Below, in pieces: positions 21,803 to 30,826 of a stretch of DNA of 40,423 nucleotides. The stretch covers positions 1-40,423 of the forward strand of contig JAEWMJ010000033.1 in NCBI GenBank assembly GCA_023393165.1, written 5' to 3'. This DNA comes from Bacillota bacterium. Its GTDB lineage: Bacteria; Bacillota; Clostridia; Christensenellales; Christensenellaceae. Each line of letters starts with the position of its first letter. The first letter of the stretch is position 1. Both the position numbers and the translations under genes were made by a program. The notes under the pieces were generated by a model. It had not been told where the DNA came from. It did not search any database and saw nothing but the letters and a program-made list of their open reading frames with translations.

Positions 21803-23953
21803 TCAGGCCAGGCCCAATATTCTGGCGATTGTTGCCACCACAAAACAAATTGCTATTCCGGTTGCGGTTGGGATTAGAAACGAAACCAAGGTCCACTTGA
21901 CGCTTTGGGTTTCTTTTTTAATCGTTAAGCACGTTGTCGCGCATGGCCAATGCATCAGGGAAAAGAGCATCACGCATACGGCGGTCAGCCAGGTCCACCC
22001 GTGAGATAAAAGCAGATTACGCAGCTGGTCTATACTGCCGAGTTCCAGCATGCTTCCGGTGGCAAGATAGCTCATAATAATAATGGGAACTACGATCTCG
22101 TTTGCCGGGAAACCCAATATAAAGGCCATTAGTATATAGCCGTCCATTCCTATTGCTTTTGCAAAGGGGTCCAGGAAACCCGCGCAGGCCGCCAGAACGG
22201 ATATATCCCCAACGTTTATATTGGCCATGAGCCAGATCACAAGGCCCGCCGGAGCTGCCACTATAACGGCTCTGCCTAAAACAAACAAGGTTCTGTCCAG
22301 CACGGATCGGACTATTACTTTTCCGATCTGCGGCTTTCTGTAGGGCGGCAATTCCAGTGTAAAGTTTGACGGAACGCCTTTTAAAATTGTTTTGGACAAT
22401 ATTTTAGACACTGCAAGTGTCATGATCACTCCCAGAACGATTACTCCTGTCAATATAAAAGTCGATACGACCGATTGAAAGGGGCTTACGATCATACCTG
22501 CAAAAAACATGGTAATGATCGCGATCAATGTGGGAAACCTGCCGTTGCACGGGACAAAATTATTCGTGATTACCGCGATCAGACGCTCTCTCGGCGAATC
22601 TATGATCCGGCAGCCTATCACTCCGGCCGCATTGCATCCAAATCCCATGCACATGGTTAACGCCTGTTTACCGCAGGCGCACGCTTTCCTGAAAAAATTA
22701 TCCAGATTAAAAGCGATTCTGGGGAGGTATCCTAAATCCTCCAATAAGGTGAACAGCGGAAAAAATATCGCCATTGGAGGAAGCATAACGGAGACTACCC
22801 ATGCCAGGGTCCTGTAGACTCCCGAAACCAGCAAACCGTTGATCCAGGGAGCCGCTCCTATCCAGTTAAAGAAATCCGTGATCCTGTCCTGCAGCCAAAA
22901 CAGAAAATCCCCGATATACCCGGACGGTACGTTTGCGCCTTCTATAGTGAGCCAGAAAACACCGCACAGCAAAAGTATCATGATGGGTATGCCGAATTTT
23001 TTGGAAGTCAGGTATTTATCGATTTTTCTGTCCCTTTTATTGTAATTTTGATCCTGCACGGTTACAATGCCCCGGCATATATCTTCGGCGGTTTTTACGA
23101 TCTTTGTTACAATTTTATCTCTGTACGCGTCCAGAAAGATGCCTTTTGAATACAGGCGGTTTTTTTGCTTAATAACGCAACTCATAAGTTCTTTGTTATC
23201 CGAAAGCTTGAACCCGATATATTTATCAATGGAATCCAGCAAAGGCCGGTCTCCTTCCATCAATTTGGATGCGACCCATCTTGCGGGAAGTTTATCCCGC
23301 AAGACGGGGACAAGGATTTTATCCAAAACAGACAGCGCTTCTTCAATTTCCGGATCATATTTTATCTGGATGGGATCTGTTTTTATCCTGCCTGAAGATA
23401 CCGCATTTACCGCATCCATAAGTTCATCCATACCTCTTTTTTTTACCGCGCTGGTCCCGACAACAGGAACGCCCAATTTTTTGGAGAGTTTCGCGAGATT
23501 AATCTCAATTCCTTTCCTTTTCGCCTCATCCATTAAATTGACGCATACGACAACTTTTGTTGTTATTTCAAGCGTCTGCAAAACCAGATTCAGGTTTCTT
23601 TCGAGACAAGTCGCGTCGACTATGACGACTGTGGCATCCGGATTCCCAAAACATATAAAGTCTCTTGCAACCTCTTCCTCAACGGAATTAGCCATTAAAG
23701 AATATGTTCCGGGTATGTCTACAAGTATGAAATTACGGTTTTTATAAGTATAGTTTCCCTGGGCGTTCGTTACAGTCTTGCCTGGCCAATTGCCAGTATG
23801 TTGATTCATACCCGTAAGCCCGTTGAAAATTGTGCTTTTACCGACATTCGGATTACCGCCCAGGGCGATAATCCGATCATCAGGCAAAATCTTTTCGATT
23901 TTTAGTTCCATATCCAGGACGCCATTGCCGGTCGACCGGTTGGTAAGACCCAT
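21803..23953 (-). CDS. feoB: ferrous iron transporter FeoB
   Basis: The 716 residues comprise an N-terminal GTPase domain with G1 GGNPNVGKST (32-41), G3 DIPGTYS (79-85) and G4 NLMD, a helical regulator domain (about 185-290), and a C-terminal membrane part with two Gate-like repeats (GFGCNAAGVIGCRIID and FPANEIVVPIIIMSYL). FeoB imports Fe(II). GGAGG precedes the ATG; feoA ends 23 bases upstream. No feoC follows; a terminator does. The length fits the family. Confidence 0.96.
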   Translation of the reverse strand: MGLTNRSTGNGVLDMELKIEKILPDDRIIALGGNPNVGKSTIFNGLTGMNQHTGNWPGKTVTNAQGNYTYKNRNFILVDIPGTYSLMANSVEEEVARDFICFGNPDATVVIVDATCLERNLNLVLQTLEITTKVVVCVNLMDEAKRKGIEINLAKLSKKLGVPVVGTSAVKKRGMDELMDAVNAVSSGRIKTDPIQIKYDPEIEEALSVLDKILVPVLRDKLPARWVASKLMEGDRPLLDSIDKYIGFKLSDNKELMSCVIKQKNRLYSKGIFLDAYRDKIVTKIVKTAEDICRGIVTVQDQNYNKRDRKIDKYLTSKKFGIPIMILLLCGVFWLTIEGANVPSGYIGDFLFWLQDRITDFFNWIGAAPWINGLLVSGVYRTLAWVVSVMLPPMAIFFPLFTLLEDLGYLPRIAFNLDNFFRKACACGKQALTMCMGFGCNAAGVIGCRIIDSPRERLIAVITNNFVPCNGRFPTLIAIITMFFAGMIVSPFQSVVSTFILTGVIVLGVIMTLAVSKILSKTILKGVPSNFTLELPPYRKPQIGKVIVRSVLDRTLFVLGRAVIVAAPAGLVIWLMANINVGDISVLAACAGFLDPFAKAIGMDGYILMAFILGFPANEIVVPIIIMSYLATGSMLELGSIDQLRNLLLSHGWTWLTAVCVMLFSLMHWPCATTCLTIKKETQSVKWTLVSFLIPTATGIAICFVVATIARILGLA

Positions 23954-23976
23954 TCTTCTATCCTCCTTTAAGTCTT

Positions 23977-24216
23977 TTATAATGCTTCCACCATAATGGT
24001 TGAAGCCACATCCGATCTGAGCGCAATGACCGCCCCTCTTATTAGGTACGCCACGGGATCTCCCGATGGGCTTATTTGAAGCGATTCTATTACCGTATCG
24101 TCTATCAATCCCAAATCAAGCATCCGTCTGCGGATCAATCCCTGTGTATTCAGCTTTTTAACCCTGCATATTTTTCCCAGCGGCAATTTGCTGAGAGGTA
24201 TATCAGTTTCTACCAT
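23977..24216 (-). CDS. feoA: FeoA, SH3-like partner of FeoB
   Basis: The 79-residue protein starts MVETDIPLSKLPLGKICRVK and has the small SH3-like FeoA fold (LIRRRMLDLGLIDDTVIESL). It assists FeoB. A TTG two codons upstream extends the frame, but GGAGA stands six bases before the ATG at 24216. Expression is likely controlled by the divergent DtxR-type gene. Confidence 0.93.
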   Translation of the reverse strand: MVETDIPLSKLPLGKICRVKKLNTQGLIRRRMLDLGLIDDTVIESLQISPSGDPVAYLIRGAVIALRSDVASTIMVEAL

Positions 24217-24240
24217 AACCAATCTCCTTTATTTTGTTGA

Positions 24241-24257
24241 AGGAAAAATTTTTTCCT
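24241..24257. promoter_or_regulatory. palindrome between feoA and the DtxR-type gene
   Basis: AGGAAAAA-T-TTTTTCCT is a perfect 8-bp dyad between the divergent genes. It may be an operator, although A/T runs weaken its specificity, and it does not look like the classic DtxR box. Confidence 0.4.
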
Positions 24258-24331
24258 GCCCTAAACTATGATAAATACTTCTTTTGTGCTACTAATATAA
24301 ATAAAATAAAATGGTGAATCAGGTGAAATAT

Positions 24332-24799
24332 ATGAATGAAAAGTTTTACACAGTCCGCGGCTATGAAATGAAAGATTCCAACAAAAATACGCTTACATCC
24401 TCAATGGAAGACTATCTGGAAATGATATACAGGCGCTGCCAGGACAATTCTTATCTTAGGATCAACAATCTGGCTCATCTTTTGAATGTAAATGATTCTT
24501 CCGCAACCAAAATGGTACAGAAACTTGGCCAACTGGGTTTTGTAAACTATGAAAAATACGGCATTATCACTTTGACGGAAAAAGGATATAATCTTGGCAA
24601 AATGCTTTTATCCAGGCATTCTGTTCTGGAAAACTTTCTGACGTTTATCGGCTGCACCGAAGACGCGTTAAAGCAAACAGAATTAATCGAACATAATATC
24701 AACTGGGATACCATAAAAAAGCTTCAGATTCTTTATGATTTTTTTAATGAAAACAAGGATGTTTTGGAAAGGCTTGAGCAGTATATAAAAACAAGATAA
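24332..24799 (+). CDS. DtxR/MntR-family metalloregulator
   Basis: The 155 residues begin MNEKFYTVRGYEMK; the winged helix follows (SSMEDYLEMIYRRCQDNSYL, then LAHLLNVNDSSATKMVQKLG), and then a dimerisation domain (about 80-150) with SRHSVLENFLTFIGC; no C-terminal SH3 domain. That length suits MntR/IdeR short forms. A frame start at 24311 exists, but AGGTG lies six bases before the ATG at 24332. Being divergent from feoAB suggests iron- or manganese-dependent repression of iron uptake. The metal cannot be told from sequence. Confidence 0.88.
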   Translation: MNEKFYTVRGYEMKDSNKNTLTSSMEDYLEMIYRRCQDNSYLRINNLAHLLNVNDSSATKMVQKLGQLGFVNYEKYGIITLTEKGYNLGKMLLSRHSVLENFLTFIGCTEDALKQTELIEHNINWDTIKKLQILYDFFNENKDVLERLEQYIKTR

Positions 24800-24809
24800 G
24801 AATTGACTT

Positions 24810-26615
24810 TTATTTGAAGGTATATATATACGTCACATAAAAATAATCCTGCGGCGCGTCAAAGAAATCTATGAGGTACATTTCATTATGCTTCTGCCCG
24901 CGCCGGATGCTTTCAGCCGTCGAATACCCGATCAGATCGGACGTCCCTTTTGCCACGGAATACTTAAGGAACGCGTTGTGGTAAATGCCAGTGATCCCCT
25001 GGTATGTTGAGGTGGTAAAAAATAGATTATCGCTGTCCACGCCGAATTCGTAATCATCCACAGAAATTCCGGACGCCACGGGTATGGCTTCGCCCGATGA
25101 AAGGTTCACGATATTGAGATCCATCAGTTCCTGCCCGCCGGCAACCGAAGGCGCAAGCGTGGCAAGATAATTTCCGTCCGGAGAAAGTTTAAAACTGGCG
25201 CCCGGCGCTATCATGCTGCGCGTACCCGTCAATATATCCACGGCATAGATCTGCCCGGTCTGCCCCGTTGATCCGCCGGGATTCAGGGCGTCCTGGTCTG
25301 CAAAAAAGAGGCTTTTTCCATCGGTGGCTATTTTGCTTTCATTGCCAATTGCCGTTTCCACCGGAGAAATGCGCGAACCCTCCGGTTCGTCGAAGTTGTA
25401 CTTCATAAGCCGCATGGTATTGTGGCCGGTCATGGCGTAAACCGTATCCTTCCCCATATCCCAAACAAAGGATGAGGTGAAGTCGCCGAACCCTTCTTCT
25501 CCCAGGTTCTTCAGTTCCCCGGTTTCCATGGAATATACATAAAGGACCTTGGAATGCATGGACGTATCCAGAATGGCGAGGTATTTTCCGTCCTGTGAAA
25601 AAGCGGCCTGCTCTACAAGGGAAAAATTGGGCAGATCCAACTCGGTTTTTTTATCGTCCCTGCCGATGATCCAGAGCCGTTCCTTCTGGGTGGCGGGAGT
25701 GTCCCCGCCCGCGCCGGGAAAATAACTGCGCGCGTAAAGTATGCTCCCGTCCGGAGACGTGCACAAATACCTGCCGTTTTCAACAAGGACGGGCAGGGTT
25801 TGTCCCTTTCCGTCCACCTGCAGAATCAGTTTCTGATTCACTTCTTCAAGATCTATGGTTGAATTATACTGGGGAAGACTTCCCGGTTTCAGTTCGAAGG
25901 CATAAGGTTTTTTGGTCGCGGCAACGCCCGAAATTTCCGCGGCGGCCTTGTCCGCAAACTCATCGGCCTTTTGCCTGGAAGAAAAAGGACTGGATATCAG
26001 CATGATATCGCTGCCGCCCGCGCAGAGCGTGGGCGAAAAACCCAGATCAGCCGGTATCAGGTTTTGCTCGTATTCCTCATAGGCGTTGAGGCCCACAAAA
26101 TAAGCGGTATCCGTATTGCCCTGAAGCGGTTTTAAGGTTATTTTAAGCCGGTCGCTTTCCTCCTCAAAAGAAGCGGAGATATCGCCGGTCAACTGAAAAT
26201 ACAGGGATATTGAATTATCCCCGGAATTGATTGTCTTGAAAGAACCGCAGACCTGGCTGTCCCTGAACCAGCCGTCGCTTTTCTGGTAATCCCAGTAATC
26301 CACGTCCAAATCGACGCGCAGGCGCTGCGGGAGGGAAAGAATGGATGCGCTGTATTTGGGGACCGCATTCAGCTTGGTTTCACTAACCGTTGATTTCCTG
26401 CTGCCCTTGATAAAACTCATGGTGATGACTGTTATTTTTCCATTGCCCGCCACCGATATGTCTTTCAGATTTACGTCGCTGCCGAGGTCCTGTCCGCCGC
26501 TGATGCTTTGGCCGCCCTCAATCCCGCTTGCGGGAGTCCCTTCAGTCTGGCAAGCGGGAAGCAGAAGCATGTAAAGAACCAGCATAAAAGCGACAACTAC
26601 AAATTTTATCCGCAT
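24810..26615 (-). CDS. lipoprotein with AMIN-like and beta-propeller regions
   Basis: The 601-residue protein starts MRIKFVVVAFMLVLY with lipobox LLPAC (Cys22), then a Gly/Ser-rich linker. Residues about 45-160 look like an AMIN-type beta domain (LRVDLDVDYWDYQ, DRLKITLKPL). About 165-240 is a small alpha/beta, SPOR-like unit (MLISSPFSSRQKADEFADKA). The rest is a TolB/WD40-like propeller with SPDGSILYAR, FSQDGKYLAILD and LSPDGNYLATLA blades. This suggests wall or surface binding. GGGAG precedes the chosen ATG; a start nine codons upstream lacks a site. It is the last gene of the yjbQ-led run. Function unknown. Confidence 0.7.
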   Translation of the reverse strand: MRIKFVVVAFMLVLYMLLLPACQTEGTPASGIEGGQSISGGQDLGSDVNLKDISVAGNGKITVITMSFIKGSRKSTVSETKLNAVPKYSASILSLPQRLRVDLDVDYWDYQKSDGWFRDSQVCGSFKTINSGDNSISLYFQLTGDISASFEEESDRLKITLKPLQGNTDTAYFVGLNAYEEYEQNLIPADLGFSPTLCAGGSDIMLISSPFSSRQKADEFADKAAAEISGVAATKKPYAFELKPGSLPQYNSTIDLEEVNQKLILQVDGKGQTLPVLVENGRYLCTSPDGSILYARSYFPGAGGDTPATQKERLWIIGRDDKKTELDLPNFSLVEQAAFSQDGKYLAILDTSMHSKVLYVYSMETGELKNLGEEGFGDFTSSFVWDMGKDTVYAMTGHNTMRLMKYNFDEPEGSRISPVETAIGNESKIATDGKSLFFADQDALNPGGSTGQTGQIYAVDILTGTRSMIAPGASFKLSPDGNYLATLAPSVAGGQELMDLNIVNLSSGEAIPVASGISVDDYEFGVDSDNLFFTTSTYQGITGIYHNAFLKYSVAKGTSDLIGYSTAESIRRGQKHNEMYLIDFFDAPQDYFYVTYIYTFK

Positions 26616-26653
26616 ATTTCTCCCGTATGTCTGTCCGGTCAATCGCTGCCTGA

Positions 26654-27934
26654 TTATGACGCTATTATTTTTTCGGCAATTTCCTTCACCTGCGCGCGGA
26701 CTTCCGCCTCGTCGGCGAACGTGATTTTTCCGTCTTCATAAAGGATGTCGCCGCCAATCATTGTTAAAAGCACATCCCGGTCGCAGCCCGAATAGACGAT
26801 ATTGGAAACAATATTGTAATTTGGCACGTAACGCAGATCGGATGTGTCTATGATAACAAGATCCGCATCGCGCCCTTTTTCAAGACTGCCGGAATTGAGT
26901 CCAAGCGCGAGCGCCCCGTTTTTGGTGGCAAGTTTCAGTGCCTCCATCGCAGGAAGCGCCGTGGGATCGAGTGTCATTCCTTTCTGCAAAAAAGACGCGT
27001 ATGTCATTTCTTCCCACATGCTCAGGTTATTATTGGAAGAAGCGCCGTCCGTCCCGAGCGCCACCAATATGCCTTTGTCCGTCATGGTCTTTATGGGGGC
27101 GATACCGCTGGCAAGCTTTAAGTTGCTCTGGGGGCAGGATAATACCGCCGTGTTTTTATCGCGCAGGATTTCCATATCCTCTGGCGTTGCGTAAACGCAG
27201 TGCGCCGCCAGGAATGGCACATCCAGAAGCCCAAGGCTTTCCATGAGCTGAAGAGGCGTCTTGCCATGTTTGGCAACGCACGCCTCGTGTTCCCCCATGG
27301 TTTCGGACACATGCGTATGGATGCCTGTGCCCAGACTCTTAGCGGTATCCGCAATGCGTTCGAGCATTGCGTTGCTGTTGGTATACTGCGCATGCGGCGC
27401 CATATAGACGCGTATACGCTCCACATTGTTGTATTTTTTATAGATCGCGACGCCGTCGTTGAACGTGCGCTCCCCTACTTCGGGCGTGGGATCCACTATT
27501 CCCCGGGAAATAACCGCACGGTGGCCGCTCTGTTTGATCGCCCGCGCGACGCCGTCCAGGAAGAAATACTGGTCGTTAAATGCAACCGTGCCGTTCCGCG
27601 CCATTTCGCAAAGCGCAAGCAGCGCTCCCCAGTAAGTGAGTTCGTCCGAGAGTTTGTCTTCCGCCGGAAAGATCTTATTATTGAGCCAATCCATCAGATT
27701 GAGATCGTCCGCCCAGGACCGGAACAGGTTCATGGCGATATGGGTATGCGTATTCACAAAACCGGGCATAACGACGTTGTGGTTGGCGTCCATGATCCTT
27801 TGCGCGTTAAATTCATGTCCCGGCGCGCCGACATATTGGATGATCCCGTCCTTGATGTGTATCTCTCCGTCCTGAATGATTTCGTTTTTGTCATTCATTG
27901 TGACGATTACGGCATTCACAATCTTACAATTCAT
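26654..27934 (-). CDS. mtaD: amidohydrolase, SAH/MTA deaminase type
   Basis: The 426-residue metal-dependent deaminase has HTHIAMNLFRSWADDL (His63, His65), the third His in THVSETMGEH, SCPQSNLKLASGIAPI and the catalytic GTDGASSNNNLSMWEEM. This set marks the MtaD/SsnA branch that deaminates S-adenosylhomocysteine, methylthioadenosine or adenosine. It overlaps the end of the ahcY gene by four bases (ATGA), so the two products are coupled. That favours SAH, S-inosylhomocysteine or adenosine as the relevant compounds. Substrate preference is unproven. Confidence 0.85.
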   Translation of the reverse strand: MNCKIVNAVIVTMNDKNEIIQDGEIHIKDGIIQYVGAPGHEFNAQRIMDANHNVVMPGFVNTHTHIAMNLFRSWADDLNLMDWLNNKIFPAEDKLSDELTYWGALLALCEMARNGTVAFNDQYFFLDGVARAIKQSGHRAVISRGIVDPTPEVGERTFNDGVAIYKKYNNVERIRVYMAPHAQYTNSNAMLERIADTAKSLGTGIHTHVSETMGEHEACVAKHGKTPLQLMESLGLLDVPFLAAHCVYATPEDMEILRDKNTAVLSCPQSNLKLASGIAPIKTMTDKGILVALGTDGASSNNNLSMWEEMTYASFLQKGMTLDPTALPAMEALKLATKNGALALGLNSGSLEKGRDADLVIIDTSDLRYVPNYNIVSNIVYSGCDRDVLLTMIGGDILYEDGKITFADEAEVRAQVKEIAEKIIAS

Positions 27935-29175
27935 TCCTGCGCTCCATATAAATATTCTTTCTGTTTTTCGGTAAGCACGTCCACCGCGCCGCCCATTGCC
28001 GCCAGCTTTTTAATGGCTACACTGTAGTCTATCTCATAGGGAAGCTGGTATAAGCCTTTTTTCATTTCCCTGTAATGTTCGCTTAAATATTTGAGAGCCT
28101 GGAACTGCAGCGCAAAGCTCATATCCATGATCTCGGCTGGGTGTCCGTCTCCCGAAGCCAAGTTCACGAGACGCCCTTCTGCAAGCAGGTTCAAAACCCT
28201 GCCGTCCGGCATTTCATAACCCATGATGTTTTTGCGGAGCTCCTTTTTGGATATGCATATCCTCTCCAGATCGCGGACGCTGACCTCGCAGTCAAAATGC
28301 CCGGCGTTTGCAAGCAGCACGCCGCTTTTCATATTGGAAAAATGGCGCTCCGTGATCACGTCTTCGCATCCGGTAAGCGTCAGGAAGATGTCGCCGACGC
28401 GGGACGCTTCGTCCATTGTCATGACATCAAAACCGTCCATGATTGCTTCGATCGCCTTCCGGTGGTCGACCTCGGTAACGATCACCCTTGCGCCAAGACC
28501 CTGCGCCTTGCGCGCGGCGCCTTTTCCGCACCAGCCGTACCCCGCGATAACCACGCGTTTTCCGGCGATCATCAGATTAGTGGTGCGCATGATGCCGTCC
28601 CATACGGACTGGCCGGTGCCATAACGGTTGTCGAACAGGTATTTGCACTCCGCGTCGTTCACCGGAATAACCGGAATTTCGAGTTTGCCCGCCTTATCCA
28701 TTGTGCGCAGCCGGATAACGCCCGTGGTGGTCTCCTCGCTGGAGCCTTTCACGTTTGCAAGGAGATCCCTTCTTTTTTCATGCAGCATGGCGATCAGGTC
28801 CCCGCCGTCGTCCATCACGAAATCGGGCCCGAATTCGAGCGCGCGTTCAAGAAACGTGTTATATTCTTCTTCTGTGCATCCGTGGGTGGCGAATATCTCC
28901 ACTCCGTCCTCCGCCAATGCGGCCGCAATGTCGTCCTGTGTGGAAAGCGGATTGGATCCCGCAGCGCTCACGCGGGCGCCGCAGGCCTGAAGCACTTCTA
29001 TCAGATAAGCCGTTTTTGCCTCCAAATGGATGCAAACCGTCATTTTAAGGCCGCGAAACGGCTTGGATCCGGAAAATTCTTTTTCCAGGCCGGATAATAC
29101 CGGCATATAGTTTTTCACCCAGTCGATTTTGCGCCTGCCTTCAGACGCCAATGACGGGTCCCTTACTATGCTCAT
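27931..29175 (-). CDS. ahcY: adenosylhomocysteinase
   Basis: The 414 residues show THGCTEEEYN, the NAD-binding AGYGWCGKGAARKAQGLG (211-228), NDAECKYLFDNRYGTGQS (173-190) and the C-terminal LPYEIDYSVAIKKLAAMG. The length fits the short archaeal/Thermotoga-type enzyme, without the roughly 40-residue insert of the longer form. It splits SAH into homocysteine and adenosine (reversibly). AGGAGG precedes the ATG, four bases after galU. The next gene, a deaminase, could remove adenosine or first convert SAH to S-inosylhomocysteine. Confidence 0.93.
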   Translation of the reverse strand: MSIVRDPSLASEGRRKIDWVKNYMPVLSGLEKEFSGSKPFRGLKMTVCIHLEAKTAYLIEVLQACGARVSAAGSNPLSTQDDIAAALAEDGVEIFATHGCTEEEYNTFLERALEFGPDFVMDDGGDLIAMLHEKRRDLLANVKGSSEETTTGVIRLRTMDKAGKLEIPVIPVNDAECKYLFDNRYGTGQSVWDGIMRTTNLMIAGKRVVIAGYGWCGKGAARKAQGLGARVIVTEVDHRKAIEAIMDGFDVMTMDEASRVGDIFLTLTGCEDVITERHFSNMKSGVLLANAGHFDCEVSVRDLERICISKKELRKNIMGYEMPDGRVLNLLAEGRLVNLASGDGHPAEIMDMSFALQFQALKYLSEHYREMKKGLYQLPYEIDYSVAIKKLAAMGGAVDVLTEKQKEYLYGAQE

Positions 29176-29179
29176 CTTT

Positions 29180-30049
29180 TTACAACCTCCTGATAAGTTC
29201 TTTTAAATATTCCGCGAACTCATTTTTCAGGTCTTCTCTTTCAAGGGCGAATTCGCAGGTGGCTTTTAAAAATCCCAGCTTGTCGCCGACGTCATACCGT
29301 TTTCCGGTAAGCTCGAGCGCAAAGAGGTCCCCCTGGTGGCACTGTGTGCGAAGTCCGTCGGTCAGCTGAATTTCGCCGCCCGAACCGGGGGGTGTGGACT
29401 CCAGTATCGGAAAGATATCCGGCGTAATGATATACCTGCCCATGATTGCAATGTTGGAAGGCGCCTCATTCACCGGCGGTTTTTCCACCAGATCGGCGGC
29501 TATATGCAGCAGCCCATCCGAACTTTTTGGAGAAACGATTCCGTATTTATCTGTCTGTGACGGATCGACCTTTAAAACGCCGATAACCGTTCTTTCGTAT
29601 TTTTCATACACATCCATCAACTGGCGGATGGCGGGTTTTTCCGAAACCATGACGTCATCGCCCAGCAGCACCGCAAAAGGCTCGTTTCCTATAAAATCGC
29701 GCGCGCACAGAACTGCATTTCCGAGGCCCTTTACCTCTTTTTGACGGATGTAATTCACATTCACCATTTGGGAGATGTCCCGTACGATTTTTAAAAGGTC
29801 GCTTTTTCCTTTTTCCTCAAGTTCCAGTTCGAGCTCCACGGATTTATCAAAATGATCCTCGATCGCCCTTTTGTTGCGCCCCGTAATGATCAGCAGGCTT
29901 TCGATACCCGCGCTCACCGCTTCTTCCACAATGTACTGGATGGTGGGTTTATCCACAATGGGAAGCATTTCCTTCGGCTGAGCCTTGGTGGCGGGCAGGA
30001 ACCGCGTTCCGAGTCCTGCGGCCGGAATAACGGCCTTTTTAATCTTCAT
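29180..30049 (-). CDS. galU: UTP-glucose-1-phosphate uridylyltransferase
   Basis: The 289-residue nucleotidyltransferase has the N-terminal AAGLGTRFLPATKAQPKEML (10-29), DKPTIQYIVEEA, LGDDVMVSEKPAIRQL and PGSGGEIQLTDGL. GalU makes UDP-glucose for polysaccharides and glycolipids. GGAGG lies inside the end of the plsC-like gene, which overlaps by 11 bases. With the acyltransferase upstream, a role in glycolipid or teichoic-acid-anchor synthesis is plausible but not shown. Confidence 0.95.
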   Translation of the reverse strand: MKIKKAVIPAAGLGTRFLPATKAQPKEMLPIVDKPTIQYIVEEAVSAGIESLLIITGRNKRAIEDHFDKSVELELELEEKGKSDLLKIVRDISQMVNVNYIRQKEVKGLGNAVLCARDFIGNEPFAVLLGDDVMVSEKPAIRQLMDVYEKYERTVIGVLKVDPSQTDKYGIVSPKSSDGLLHIAADLVEKPPVNEAPSNIAIMGRYIITPDIFPILESTPPGSGGEIQLTDGLRTQCHQGDLFALELTGKRYDVGDKLGFLKATCEFALEREDLKNEFAEYLKELIRRL

Positions 30050-30809
30050 GCAATAATCCTCCGTAAAAATCGTCCATCATTTGCTGCATGATGGACCTTG
30101 TTTTTTTTGCAATGGCTACTACGGCAAACGGTTCTTTCATATTCTCTATGCCTTCGATATCCTTTGGATAGATCGGTTTGCCGATGATGAGCCGAAGCCT
30201 TTTTGGCTTTGGATATACAAAAACCATGGGCAGCACAGGCACATTGTTCCGTATGGCAAAATAAAACGCGCCTTTTTTAAAATTTCTGAGCTGCCGGCAG
30301 TATGGCTCTATGGATGCTTCCGGATAGATATGAACCTTGTGTTTGGTGGTTTGAAGCACATTGTTGACATCCTCCTGAAACTTCAAAAAACACTTCACAT
30401 CGTCCGGCGGAGGCAGCGGCACGCCGCGCAGTATCCGCACAATACCGCCCAAAAAAAACATTTCAAAATTATGCTTCAGCGCGACAAAGTAAGGCGTATC
30501 CGGTAAAAACGCGCGGGTAAGCATAGGCGAATCCATATCGTGCACATGGTTGGACACGGTAATCGCGCTTGTATTCTTGAGTGATTTAACATTTTCTTTT
30601 CCCGTAATTCGAAATCCCCAATAAAAGTAGCTGAACAGATAAACCCATGATAAACCACCGAATAGAACAATATAATATAAAAACTTTATAAATCCGTTTT
30701 TGGTTACATAATCATAGTCTTCCGTCAGTTTTAGTTTTACAGGAGCCCACCAACGTTCGGCAACACCCACTCTTCGGGGGTTATCGCCAAAACTATCGTT
30801 GTTACCCAT
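30039..30809 (-). CDS. PlsC-like acyltransferase
   Basis: The 256-residue protein has a membrane helix (about 40-63), the acyltransferase box HVHDMD (His88-Asp93, HX4D), a glycerol-phosphate-side block GVPLPPPDDVK, IYPEASIEPY in the position of the usual EGT motif, and LPMVFVYPKPKRL. Such enzymes acylate lysophosphatidate or other lipids. The N-terminal 35 residues are unusual for a PlsC. The ribosome site is unclear: GAGGTGATG is 13 bases from the ATG and an AGGG is too close, so the start may differ. It is not the sure housekeeping PlsC. Confidence 0.78.
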   Translation of the reverse strand: MGNNDSFGDNPRRVGVAERWWAPVKLKLTEDYDYVTKNGFIKFLYYIVLFGGLSWVYLFSYFYWGFRITGKENVKSLKNTSAITVSNHVHDMDSPMLTRAFLPDTPYFVALKHNFEMFFLGGIVRILRGVPLPPPDDVKCFLKFQEDVNNVLQTTKHKVHIYPEASIEPYCRQLRNFKKGAFYFAIRNNVPVLPMVFVYPKPKRLRLIIGKPIYPKDIEGIENMKEPFAVVAIAKKTRSIMQQMMDDFYGGLLHED

Positions 30810-30826
30810 ACCCTGATACCATCACC

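Noticed and set aside
27200..28027. 275-codon plus-strand frame opposite the deaminase gene
   Set aside because: The minus strand has all amidohydrolase metal motifs and coupling to ahcY; the plus frame is a shadow.
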